Shown piece by piece: positions 1-8,406 of a stretch of DNA of 64,000 bases. The stretch is from Phycisphaeraceae bacterium. GTDB taxonomy: Bacteria; Planctomycetota; Phycisphaerae; Phycisphaerales; Phycisphaeraceae. The translations under genes were made by a program, and so were the position numbers. Where the stretch lies: NCBI GenBank assembly GCA_028284155.1, contig JANQSF010000079.1, positions 172,530 through 236,529 of the forward strand, in the 5' to 3' direction. The notes below the pieces were generated by a model. That model ran no database searches. It was given only the letters and a program-made list of their open reading frames with translations, and had not been told where the DNA came from. Every line of letters starts with the position of its first letter. The first letter of the stretch is position 1.

Positions 1-1
1 C

Positions 2-1366
2 AGTCAACAGGGAGCCATCGCGTCAGACACGGCCTGGAAGCCACGCATCGACCCACGGCATCCGCACGCCCCACGCCCGCCGCATCAAAAACCGAAAGCG
101 AAGAATGTGTTGGTGATCTTTTGTGCCGGCGCGTGCAGTCAGTTGGAAACGTGGGACTACAAACCCGAACTCATCAAGCGAGACGGAACGCCGTTGAAGG
201 GCGGCCCCGCGGTGACGTTTCAGGGACCGGCGGGCAATCTCGCTCGGCCGCAGTACAACTTTCGCCCGCGCGGCGAGTCCGGCAAGATGGTCTCGGACAT
301 GATCCCGCACCTCGGCGCGATGGTTGATGACTTCGCGTTCGTTCACTCGTTGACCAGCAAGTCCAACACGCACGGCCCGGCTGAAAACTTCCTGTCAACC
401 GGATTCGTTCAGGACGGCTTCCCCAGTATCGGCGCGTGGTTGACGTACGCACTCGGGTCGGAAAACCAGAACCTGCCCGCCTTCGTGGCAATCCCCGACC
501 CCCGCGGCGTGCCGCAGGCCAGCGTCAACAATTGGGGCCCCGGCTTCCTGCCCGCCGTCTTTCAAGGCACACCGTTCACTGCCAACAACCCAATTGAGAA
601 TCTGCGCCCGCCGAAGTCGGTCTCGCCGAACAGCGACCAGGCCGCGCGCGAGTTGCTTCACCTGATCAACCGCGAGCACCTCAAACGCAATCCTCAAGAC
701 CACGACCTGGCCGCGCGAATCGCGAGCTATGAATTGGCTGCGCGCATGCAGCTATCCGTACCGGAGATCAGCGACCTGACCACCGAGCCGAGTCACATCC
801 TCGACATGTACGGCGCGAACGACACAGACAAAGTCAAAGCCGGCTTCGCACGCAACTGCATCCTCGCGCGTCGGCTGATCGAAAAAGGTGTTCGCTTTGT
901 TCAACTCTTTAACGGCGCCTACGCCAGCGGCGGCAAGCTGAACTGGGACGGCCATCAGAAACTGCGCGAACAGTACGACGTACACGGGCGGGTGATGGAT
1001 CAGCCCGCCGCCGCGCTCATCCGCGACATGCGCTCGCGCGGCTTGCTCGACGACACGCTCGTCGTGTGGTGTACGGAGTTCGGCCGAATGCCGATGTTTC
1101 AGAAGGGCGCGAAAGGCCGCGATCACAATCCCGGCGGCTTCACCGCCGTGCTCACCGGCGCAGGCGTGAAGTCAGGTGTCAGCCACGGCAAGACCGACGA
1201 ACTCGGATTCAAGGCCGTCGAGGATGTGCTATCGATTCACGACCTCAACGCGACGATTCTGCATCTGCTCGGTCTCGACCACGAACGGCTCACCTACAGG
1301 CACAACGGCTTCGATAGACGGCTGACCGACGTGCACGGACACGTCATCAACCCCGTGCTTGCTTGA
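2..1366 (+). CDS. DUF1501 domain-containing protein, 5'-truncated by the window edge
   Basis: The frame is open to the left edge, so the gene begins outside the window; a GTG at 107 is internal and not the likely start. The visible 454 residues match the DUF1501 family, a sulfatase/alkaline-phosphatase-superfamily relative common in planctomycetes: an early [17 protein letters not shown] segment (the usual form is an 'F..GG.SQ.D..D.KP' opening), a [14 protein letters not shown] region, and late WCTEFGRMP and GRDHNPGGF motifs, which are hallmark metal-site segments of the family. DUF1501 proteins usually carry a twin-arginine leader, sit in the periplasm, and are encoded directly after a DUF1549/DUF1553 cytochrome gene; such a partner would lie to the left. 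Biochemical function of the family is unproven. Family call is firm; the true start cannot be seen. Confidence 0.9.
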   Translation, partial: SQQGAIASDTAWKPRIDPRHPHAPRPPHQKPKAKNVLVIFCAGACSQLETWDYKPELIKRDGTPLKGGPAVTFQGPAGNLARPQYNFRPRGESGKMVSDMIPHLGAMVDDFAFVHSLTSKSNTHGPAENFLSTGFVQDGFPSIGAWLTYALGSENQNLPAFVAIPDPRGVPQASVNNWGPGFLPAVFQGTPFTANNPIENLRPPKSVSPNSDQAARELLHLINREHLKRNPQDHDLAARIASYELAARMQLSVPEISDLTTEPSHILDMYGANDTDKVKAGFARNCILARRLIEKGVRFVQLFNGAYASGGKLNWDGHQKLREQYDVHGRVMDQPAAALIRDMRSRGLLDDTLVVWCTEFGRMPMFQKGAKGRDHNPGGFTAVLTGAGVKSGVSHGKTDELGFKAVEDVLSIHDLNATILHLLGLDHERLTYRHNGFDRRLTDVHGHVINPVLA

Positions 1367-1602
1367 AAAGTTTGCAGTGCTATCGAGGTGTAACCGCCCC
1401 GTCGGTCGTAACACGTAATACCGCAGAACGGGATGCTGCCGCGGGGAACCGACCGTATTCCCCCAACAGCATCGATATCCCCGCCAAGGCGATGGCGCTC
1501 GGCACCGGCGTTTCGGCCTGCAATCGGTCATGGGCTTCGGCCTGAGGCCATATAATCTCGGCCATAGCCGTTCCACTCGTTCCAAACCCAAAGGTAGATG
1601 GT
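1367..1602. other. Intergenic region with a likely promoter
   Basis: A 236-bp stretch between the DUF1501 gene and the next large gene. Short open frames here have no recognisable content. It holds a TATAAT hexamer close to the downstream start, listed separately. Confidence 0.5.
1551..1556 (+). promoter_or_regulatory. Candidate -10 element (TATAAT)
   Basis: A perfect TATAAT lies 46 bp before the ATG at 1603 in otherwise GC-rich sequence. No good -35 box is found 16-18 bp upstream (TCATGG at 17 bp), so this is a candidate only; it may depend on an activator or be chance. Confidence 0.35.
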
Positions 1603-4600
1603 ATGAAAACCCCGTTGCACCTGTCGCTCGCCGTTGCGATGGCCCTGGTCGCCTGGACGTCAACAGGCTTGATCGCCGCCGAAAAAGACTACGTGGAACT
1701 CAAGCCCGGTGCTCGGATCGTGCTGATCGGCAACGGGCTGGGGTCGCGGATGCTGCACTCCGGGCACTTCGAGACCCAGATGCACCTGCGTTACCCGGGG
1801 CACCGCCTGTTTATTCGCAACATGTGCGACGAGGGCAACACCCCGAGCTTTCGTCCGCACTCCGGCCGAAAGAACCAGTTGGGATTCCCCGGCGCGGAAA
1901 AGTTCCATGCGCCGTACTCGGACGGCAACACAGCCGACGGGATCGGCCATTTCGAGACGGAAGAGGAGTGGCTACGCCGGTTGAAGCCGGACATCATCAT
2001 CGCATTCTTTGGGTTCAACGAGTCGTTCCAGGGCAGCGCCGGGCTGCGCAACTTCCAGGCGGAACTCGACGCGTTCATCACGCACACACAGTCGCAGAAG
2101 TACAACGGTGCTTCACATGTGCAACTCGTTCTTGTCACGCCCACCGCATTCGAGGATCGGTCGGCCACGCTCGACGTGCCCAACGGGCAGACGCAGAACC
2201 AGAACCTTGCGGCGTATTCGTCGGTCATTCAGGCGCTCGCCGAGGAAACATGGACGCCGCTGGTCGACGCCTTCAGCGCGTCGCACAAGTGGTACCGCCA
2301 GTCCAAGGCCCCGCTGACGTCCGACGGCGCGCTGCTGAACGACGCCGGCTATCGCCGACTCGCACAACTGCTGGCTGACGAGATATTCGGCAAGGCGCCG
2401 CTCAAGGCGAAGTCACACGAGGCCAAGATCCGCGAGGCGATCCGCGACAAGAACTGGCTCTGGATCAACGACTTCAAGATCCCCAACGGCGTGCACGTCT
2501 TCGGGCGACGACATAACCCGTTCGGACCGGCGAACTACCCGTTCGAGATCGGCAAGATCCGTGAGATGACCGCCATCCGCGATCGGTTGATCTGGGCGGT
2601 CGCGAACGGGCAGACGCTCGACGTCGCGACCCTGGACGCCAAGACATCCAATCTCCCGCCGGTCAAGACCAACTACCGACCCGGCGGCAAGAACGGCGCG
2701 CTGACTTTCCTCAAGGGCAAGGACGCGCTCGACACGATCAAGGTACCGCAGGGTTACAAGATCGAGCAGTGGGCGACGGAGCAGGAATTCCCCGACCTAG
2801 CGAACCCGGTGCAGATGGCCTTCGACAACCAAGGCCGGCTGTGGGTCGCCACCATGCCCAGCTACCCGCACTGGCGGCCGGGCGACCCGCGGCCGAACGA
2901 CAAGCTGCTCATCCTCGAAGACACCGACGGCGACGGCAAGGCCGACAAGCAGAGCGTCTTCGCCGAGGGGCTGCACCTGCCGATGGGCTTCGAGATCGCC
3001 TCCGACGGCGTCTACGTCTCGCAGGGTGTCAACCTTGTCAAGTTGTCCGACACCGACGGCGACGGCAAGGCCGACAAGACGGAAATCATCTTCAGCGGTT
3101 TCGATGACCACGACACGCACCACGCCATCAGCGCGTACACCGCCGACCCTTCGGGTGCGATCTACATGTGCGAAGGCGTCTTCCTGCGCACCAACGTCGA
3201 GACGGCATACGGCCCGGTGCGCGGCACGAACGGTGGCTTCTACCGATTTTCGCCGCAACGCCGACACCTGGAACGACACGCCCAGCTTTCGATCCCCAAC
3301 CCGTGGGGCATCGCGTTCGACGACTGGGGGCAGCACTTCTTCCTGCACACATCGGGCCCGACGGTCGAATGGATGCTCCCCGGATCGATCAAGCCCCGGT
3401 ACGGCGTCGCGACGCCCGGTAGCCAAAACCTGATCGAATCGGCTCACCGCGTTCGGCCGACGTCGGGGATCGAGTTCATCCACAGTCGGCACTTCCCCGA
3501 CGACGTGCAGGGCGACATGATCCTCTGCAACAGCATCGGCTTCCGCGGCATCAAGCAGCACCAGATGATGGAGGACGGCACGGGCTACAAGACAAAGTGG
3601 CGGCAGGACCTGATGACGTCGACCGACGGCAACTTCCGACCCGTCGATCTGGAGATCGCGCCGGACGGTTCGCTCTACATCGTCGATTGGCACAACCCGC
3701 TGATCGGCCACATGCAGCACAACGCCCGCGACCCGAACCGCGACCACGCGCACGGCCGAATCTACCGCATCACCTACCCCGGCCGACCGCTGGTGAAGCC
3801 GGCGAAGGTCGCCGGCGCGACGATTGAGCAACTGCTCGACAACCTGAAGCTGCCCGAATATCGCACGCGTTACCGCACCCGCCGCGAGCTGCGCGGCCGC
3901 GACGCGAGCGAAGTCCTGTCGGCCGTGCGGCAATGGGTTGCCGGCCTGGACAAGAACGACGCGAAGTATGAACACCACCTGCTTGAAGCGTTATGGGTGA
4001 CGTGGGGTATGAACCGCGTTGACCAGTCGTTGCTACGTCAGTTGCTGCAATCCAAAGACCACCGCGCCCGCGCCGCGGCCGTACGCGTGTTGCGATACAC
4101 CGGCCACCAAGTCAAAGATCAGGTCGCGCTACTGAAGAAGGCCGCAACCGACCCGCACGGGCGGGTCAAGCTCGAGGCGATCGCGGCCGCGTCCTGGCTG
4201 CCCAGCCACCACGGCCTGCCCATCTTGGAAACCGTGATTTCTGCAGGTCAGACCAAGACCGACCAGCCGGCCAAGCGCCACGTCGAGGTCAGCGCCGGCG
4301 GCAAGACCATCAAGATCACGACACCCGAAGCCGTGCGCGGCAAGGTCACGTCGTTCACGATCACACTGCCCGGCCGAAACCGCACGATCAACCTCGCCGA
4401 GATGGAAATCCGCAACGGCCGAACGAACGTGACCAAACAGGCGAAGCTGTCGCAGTCGTCCGAATACCAGGGTGGCCAATTCCCGATCCAGAACCTGGTC
4501 GATGGCAACCGCGGCAACTTCTCGCACACGTCGGAGCAGAACAACCCCTGGATCAAGGCGGAGTTCAGCTCAGCCGTGACCTTCGATCAGATCATGATCT

Positions 4601-5235
4601 GGAACCGGTCGGGCTTCGAGAGCCGGTTCAACAACGCGCGGATCGACTTTTACAACGGCAAACGGAAGCTGGCGTCCGTCTCGATCGGCGACATGGGCGG
4701 CAGCCCGGACATCGCTTTGGACGATTGGCTGAAACGACCATTCCAGACGGCCGATGCGCACCTGAGAAACCGCAGCATCGTCACCACCGTCAAGGTCGAG
4801 GTGCCCAAGCACCTGAACGCCGGCGCCCGCGAGCTGTATGTCAAAGGTGCGGAGATCTACAACCGTGAGGGCCACTGCGCGACCTGCCACCAGCCGGACG
4901 GCCTCGGGCTGGAGTCGGCGCACTTCCCGCCGCTGGCTGAGAGTCGGTGGGTCACGCAGGACGTCGATCGCCTGATCAAGCTCACGCTTCACGGCATGCA
5001 AGGCCCAATCGTGGTCAAGGGTAAGAAGTACCCCGGCCTGGTCCCCATGACGCCGTTCGGCGGCATGCTCGACGACACCGACATCGCCGCCGTCTTGACC
5101 TACGTCCGCAACTCGTTTGGCAACAAGGCCGCGATCGTGACACCGGAACAGGTCAAGAGGGTCCGCGCCGCGACCAAGGCGCAAGACGGCTTCTACGTAC
5201 CGGAAGAACTCTTGAAGCAACACCCGCACAAGTAG
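1603..5235 (+). CDS. Multidomain secreted protein: SGNH hydrolase-like, PVC-type dehydrogenase, HEAT, F5/8C-like, cytochrome c
   Basis: A 1210-residue exported protein with a signal peptide at residues 1-26. Domains in order: an SGNH/GDSL-like fold at about 35-270 (GNGLGSRM, FFGFNESF); a PVC-type membrane-bound dehydrogenase propeller at about 385-735, with repeated acidic DTDGDGKAD calcium-type loops and a VDWHNPLIGHMQHN segment; HEAT-like helices at about 765-870; a discoidin (F5/8 type C)-like domain at about 900-1040; and a class I cytochrome c domain with CATCH starting at Cys1092. Families of this build are thought to oxidise sugars or alcohols in the periplasm and pass electrons to haem c, but substrates are unknown. 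The ATG at 1603 is chosen because the signal peptide follows directly. The Gfo/Idh/MocA gene follows after 130 bp and may act on related sugars. Confidence 0.85.
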   Translation: MKTPLHLSLAVAMALVAWTSTGLIAAEKDYVELKPGARIVLIGNGLGSRMLHSGHFETQMHLRYPGHRLFIRNMCDEGNTPSFRPHSGRKNQLGFPGAEKFHAPYSDGNTADGIGHFETEEEWLRRLKPDIIIAFFGFNESFQGSAGLRNFQAELDAFITHTQSQKYNGASHVQLVLVTPTAFEDRSATLDVPNGQTQNQNLAAYSSVIQALAEETWTPLVDAFSASHKWYRQSKAPLTSDGALLNDAGYRRLAQLLADEIFGKAPLKAKSHEAKIREAIRDKNWLWINDFKIPNGVHVFGRRHNPFGPANYPFEIGKIREMTAIRDRLIWAVANGQTLDVATLDAKTSNLPPVKTNYRPGGKNGALTFLKGKDALDTIKVPQGYKIEQWATEQEFPDLANPVQMAFDNQGRLWVATMPSYPHWRPGDPRPNDKLLILEDTDGDGKADKQSVFAEGLHLPMGFEIASDGVYVSQGVNLVKLSDTDGDGKADKTEIIFSGFDDHDTHHAISAYTADPSGAIYMCEGVFLRTNVETAYGPVRGTNGGFYRFSPQRRHLERHAQLSIPNPWGIAFDDWGQHFFLHTSGPTVEWMLPGSIKPRYGVATPGSQNLIESAHRVRPTSGIEFIHSRHFPDDVQGDMILCNSIGFRGIKQHQMMEDGTGYKTKWRQDLMTSTDGNFRPVDLEIAPDGSLYIVDWHNPLIGHMQHNARDPNRDHAHGRIYRITYPGRPLVKPAKVAGATIEQLLDNLKLPEYRTRYRTRRELRGRDASEVLSAVRQWVAGLDKNDAKYEHHLLEALWVTWGMNRVDQSLLRQLLQSKDHRARAAAVRVLRYTGHQVKDQVALLKKAATDPHGRVKLEAIAAASWLPSHHGLPILETVISAGQTKTDQPAKRHVEVSAGGKTIKITTPEAVRGKVTSFTITLPGRNRTINLAEMEIRNGRTNVTKQAKLSQSSEYQGGQFPIQNLVDGNRGNFSHTSEQNNPWIKAEFSSAVTFDQIMIWNRSGFESRFNNARIDFYNGKRKLASVSIGDMGGSPDIALDDWLKRPFQTADAHLRNRSIVTTVKVEVPKHLNAGARELYVKGAEIYNREGHCATCHQPDGLGLESAHFPPLAESRWVTQDVDRLIKLTLHGMQGPIVVKGKKYPGLVPMTPFGGMLDDTDIAAVLTYVRNSFGNKAAIVTPEQVKRVRAATKAQDGFYVPEELLKQHPHK

Positions 5236-5365
5236 GGGCTGTTTGGATGGTGCGGTCGAGTAGCAGATCCCGCGAGACAACCACCGAACCAAGCCCGTTG
5301 ATGTACACTAAACAAGGTCGACACCTACTTTGAACAATCCAGCCCAAGTGCAGAAAAGGTCCACT

Positions 5366-6754
5366 ATGAATCGCAACATCACCCGCCGTGACTTCATCCA
5401 GACAAGTTCCGCGATCGCCCTCTCCGGTGCCGTTGGGGCCAGCGCTCGGCCCGCCCGCGCGCAATCGGCAAACGACACCCGGCTGCGCGTGCTGTCCATC
5501 GGCGTCATCGGCACGATCGGCAAGGCGGACCGCCTGGCCGTTTCCCGTCACAAGAAAGCGGATATCGTCGGCCTGTGTGACGTGGACAAGAACGCGTTGG
5601 AGAACGCGGCCCGGAATCACCCCAACGTGTTCCAGTGTTCGGACTACCGCGAGGCCTTCGACAAGCACGCCTCCAAGTTTGACGCCGTGATCGTGTCAAC
5701 GCCCGATCACTCCCACGCCCCGATCGTCACGCGTGCCTTGGCTGAGAAGAAACACGTCTACGGCCAAAAGCCGTTGGTGCACCAGCTCGAGGAATTGAAC
5801 ATCATCGAGGACGCCATCAAAGCCCGCCCCGACCTGGTGACCCAGACCGGCGCTCAGCGCATCGCCAGTTACGCGCGGCGGGGCGCGGTCGACATCCTCA
5901 AGATGAAGAAGCTTGGCAAGGTCAAGCAGTTGATCATCACCAACGGCGGGCGGGGTGCTCTGGCCGGCGGCAGGTACTTCGCCGATGGCAAGCTCGGCGA
6001 CCCGATCGACCCGCCCAAGCACATCAACTACGACCTGTGGATGTGTGGCAACGAGATGGAACCCTGCCGACCCAACATGCTGCCCATCAAGTGGCGGAGT
6101 TGGTGGAAATACGGCGGCGGCATGATCGCCGACTGGATCGTCCACCTCTCCGACGTCTTCATGTACGCCTACCCCGAGTTGACCAGCCCGGTCAGCGTCA
6201 CCTCCAAGGCGAAGAAGGACCCGACCGAACACTTCCACGCCCAGGCGGTCCACGCCACGATGACTTACAAAGTCAGCGGCGACAGCTTCGTCGGAAGCAC
6301 GGTCAACCTCGACATCTACGACGCCGGCCAATACCCCGACCGCAAGTCGATCGGCCTCGGCGACGGCGGTTGGCCCGGCGGCGGCACCTGCACCATTGCC
6401 GTGTGCGAAGGCGGCACGCTCGTGCTCGCGCCCGCCGGCCCGTTGGAAGTATGGCGTGACGGTAAGAAGGAAGACGGCCTGAAGATGTCGGGCCTGCCCA
6501 AGTACGAACGTATGGACCACTGGCACGCCTGGGTCGACAAATGCCTCGGCGTCGACACGCCGCACCACTGGTGCCCATTCGAACAAGGCATCCGCTGCAC
6601 CGAGCCGGGCCTGCTGGCCGTCAAGGCCGCCAAGTACCCGGGCCAAACGCTGCACTGGAACCGCAAATCGCTTACCTTCACCAACCACAAGGAAGCGACG
6701 CGCACCATCGTCAAGCGCGAATACCGCAAGGGATTTGAGCCGGTTCGGCTGTGA
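5366..6754 (+). CDS. Gfo/Idh/MocA family oxidoreductase with twin-arginine signal
   Basis: A 462-residue NAD(P)-dependent oxidoreductase of the Gfo/Idh/MocA superfamily, which typically oxidises or epimerises sugars and inositols. The start at 5366 follows an AAAAGG ribosome binding site and gives a twin-arginine leader (TRRDFIQTSS at residues 6-15) with a hydrophobic stretch and ARAQ cleavage site; the open frame extends 12 codons further upstream, but that would bury the leader. The Rossmann segment runs IGVIGTIGKAD, then IVGLCDVD. The family EKP motif reads Gln134-Lys135-Pro136, keeping the lysine; a QKP variant is my recollection of many exported planctomycete members. The C-terminal half contains GGGMIADWIVHLSD, a family-typical substrate-binding region. 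Export with cofactor already bound fits the Tat leader. Confidence 0.9.
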   Translation: MNRNITRRDFIQTSSAIALSGAVGASARPARAQSANDTRLRVLSIGVIGTIGKADRLAVSRHKKADIVGLCDVDKNALENAARNHPNVFQCSDYREAFDKHASKFDAVIVSTPDHSHAPIVTRALAEKKHVYGQKPLVHQLEELNIIEDAIKARPDLVTQTGAQRIASYARRGAVDILKMKKLGKVKQLIITNGGRGALAGGRYFADGKLGDPIDPPKHINYDLWMCGNEMEPCRPNMLPIKWRSWWKYGGGMIADWIVHLSDVFMYAYPELTSPVSVTSKAKKDPTEHFHAQAVHATMTYKVSGDSFVGSTVNLDIYDAGQYPDRKSIGLGDGGWPGGGTCTIAVCEGGTLVLAPAGPLEVWRDGKKEDGLKMSGLPKYERMDHWHAWVDKCLGVDTPHHWCPFEQGIRCTEPGLLAVKAAKYPGQTLHWNRKSLTFTNHKEATRTIVKREYRKGFEPVRL

Positions 6755-7044
6755 TGCCAACGGGGCGTTGCAGACACGCGACCGCCCCACTGCCCTGTTC
6801 ATTCAGAATGTTGGAACGTTGCCCACGGACGACCTGGCGGCCGAGGTTGTCCAGCGCGCCCGCCAGAGCACATTCAGACCACCAGTCCTGGGTGCCACAC
6901 TTTGGCTCTGCAAAGTGTGTGAGTTGTAGGACATGGTCACTTGACCAAAGCACACTTTGCAGAGCCAAAGTGTGGCACCCACAAATCGCTTCTATTGAAT
7001 TGAAATCGCCAAAGGCGCATGCACCGCGACGAAGCCCAACTGTA
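6755..7044. other. Convergent intergenic region holding a long inverted repeat
   Basis: A 290-bp gap between two genes that converge. Apart from the 30-bp perfect inverted repeat at 6890-6980 nothing coding is supported; open frames across it run on from neighbouring antisense frames. Confidence 0.6.
6890..6980. repeat. Perfect 30-bp inverted repeat (REP/MITE-like or bidirectional terminator)
   Basis: The left arm occupies 6890-6919 and begins GGGTGCCACACTTTGGC; the right arm occupies 6951-6980 and is its exact reverse complement, ending CAAAGTGTGGCACCC. The loop is 31 nt (6920-6950). The element sits between convergent stops (6754 and 7045), where a strong hairpin could stop transcription from both sides. 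The perfect match over 30 bp and the long loop are also what a small palindromic mobile element (REP/RAYT or MITE) would show. No other copy was noticed in this window. Confidence 0.8.
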
Positions 7045-8394
7045 TCAGGTCAACAGTTCCGTCATCTCGCCCGTGCTGTCGGCGAATTGTTCGACGGGCA
7101 GGTTCATGCGCTGGAGCATTGTCACGAACAGATTGGAGAGCGGGAACTGCTCGCGGTGCTTGACGTACTGCCCGTGCTTGAACCCGAGCTTCCTGCCGCC
7201 GGCCAGGACGAGCGGGTAGTTGTGATTGTTGTGCGTTCGGCTGTTGCTGCTGCCGTAAAGCACCATCGTCCGGTCCAACAGATTGCCGTCTCCCTCACTC
7301 GTGTTCTTGAGTCGGTCGAGGAAGTAGGCCAACTGCTCGACGAGGAATTGATCAAACCGGCCCAGCTTCTCAGCGCCGCCTTTCTTGCCCGCGCCGTGAG
7401 CCAAACCGTGCCAGTTGCCCGCCAGCCCGAGGCAGGCTGGGAACGCGTTGGCGATCGACGTCGCGCCCGCAACCTGCCCGATCATGTAGGTCGCGATACG
7501 GGTCGAGTCGGTCTGGAAGCTTAAGAACATCAGGTCGTACATCGTGCGGATGTACTCCTTCGGGTCGTCTTGCGTGGACTCGAGCGCGATCGACGACGCG
7601 TCGACCTTCGGCTTGGGGATATCGAGCCAACGCTGGCTGCGCGCGACACGTTGCTCGATGGCTCGGACGGATGCGAGATACTCGTCGAACTTCTTTCGGT
7701 CCTGCGTGCCCAGTTTGCCTTTGAGTGAACGGGCGTCCGCGAGCACGCTGTCGAGCATGCTTTCGGTGTTCTGCAAACGGGTCCGGCGATCGCCGGCCGA
7801 ACCAGCGCCGCCCTGGCCGAACAGCCGCTCGAAGATCTGCTGGGGGTTGGCCATGGCGGGGATCGGCCGACCGCGCCGCGAGAAGGACAACGTTGTCGAA
7901 CGCGTGGGCTCGCCGACACCGCCGTCGCTGGACAGCGTCAACGAGGGGAACCGTGTCTGGTGCCCCATGGCCGCGGCCGCGAGTTGGTCGATCGACACCG
8001 AGTTTTGATATCGACTGCCCTGGAATGCCGCCGCGGTCAGGAAGATGTCGCCCGTGTCATGCCCGCCCATCTTCCAGCCCGTCGGGTGCGACAGGCCGCC
8101 GATGACGGTCACGTCGTCTTTCACCGGGGCCAGGGGCTGCAACGTGTTGGTGAATTGAAAGTCCTTGCCCTCGCCGCGCGGGAACCAGTTCCACTTGGCG
8201 TCTTCGCTGCCCTCCTTGGGCAGGCTGACGCCGAACGGGAAGTAAACCGCGCACATCCTGCGGGGCAATTCGGTCGCGGCCGACTTCGCCGCGGACGCGC
8301 CCATGCAATCGAGCATGGGCAAAGCCAAAGCCGCCCCCGCGCCGCGGAGGAACGTGCGTCGATTCAGATGCCAGGACTTCTTCATGGTCGTCAT
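7045..8394 (-). CDS. DUF1552 domain-containing secreted protein
   Basis: A 449-residue protein with a twin-arginine leader (NRRTFLRGAGAALALP, then a cleavage region near residue 35). The body matches DUF1552: RRMCAVYFPFG, LPKEG, a GGLSHP segment, and a late VLYGSSNSRTHNNHNYP region followed by VLAGG. This family is almost always encoded beside a DUF1592/DUF1588 cytochrome-like protein, as here, where the partner ends 12 nt upstream; the two should be one transcript. Its relation to DUF1501 suggests an alkaline-phosphatase-like fold, but no enzymatic activity is established. ATG at 8394 and ATG at 8385 are both possible starts; neither has a strong ribosome binding site. Confidence 0.9.
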   Translation of the reverse strand: MTTMKKSWHLNRRTFLRGAGAALALPMLDCMGASAAKSAATELPRRMCAVYFPFGVSLPKEGSEDAKWNWFPRGEGKDFQFTNTLQPLAPVKDDVTVIGGLSHPTGWKMGGHDTGDIFLTAAAFQGSRYQNSVSIDQLAAAAMGHQTRFPSLTLSSDGGVGEPTRSTTLSFSRRGRPIPAMANPQQIFERLFGQGGAGSAGDRRTRLQNTESMLDSVLADARSLKGKLGTQDRKKFDEYLASVRAIEQRVARSQRWLDIPKPKVDASSIALESTQDDPKEYIRTMYDLMFLSFQTDSTRIATYMIGQVAGATSIANAFPACLGLAGNWHGLAHGAGKKGGAEKLGRFDQFLVEQLAYFLDRLKNTSEGDGNLLDRTMVLYGSSNSRTHNNHNYPLVLAGGRKLGFKHGQYVKHREQFPLSNLFVTMLQRMNLPVEQFADSTGEMTELLT

Positions 8395-8406
8395 TCCCGT
8401 GTGAAA

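Noticed and set aside
2797..3978. 393-codon minus-strand frame opposite the first PVC-type gene
   Set aside because: Composition (Val/Arg/Asp/Ala repeats) is that of an antisense shadow, and the plus strand encodes continuous dehydrogenase motifs.
5696..6802. 368-codon minus-strand frame opposite the Gfo/Idh/MocA gene
   Set aside because: No family motif; the plus-strand reading has a twin-arginine leader and the conserved QKP motif.
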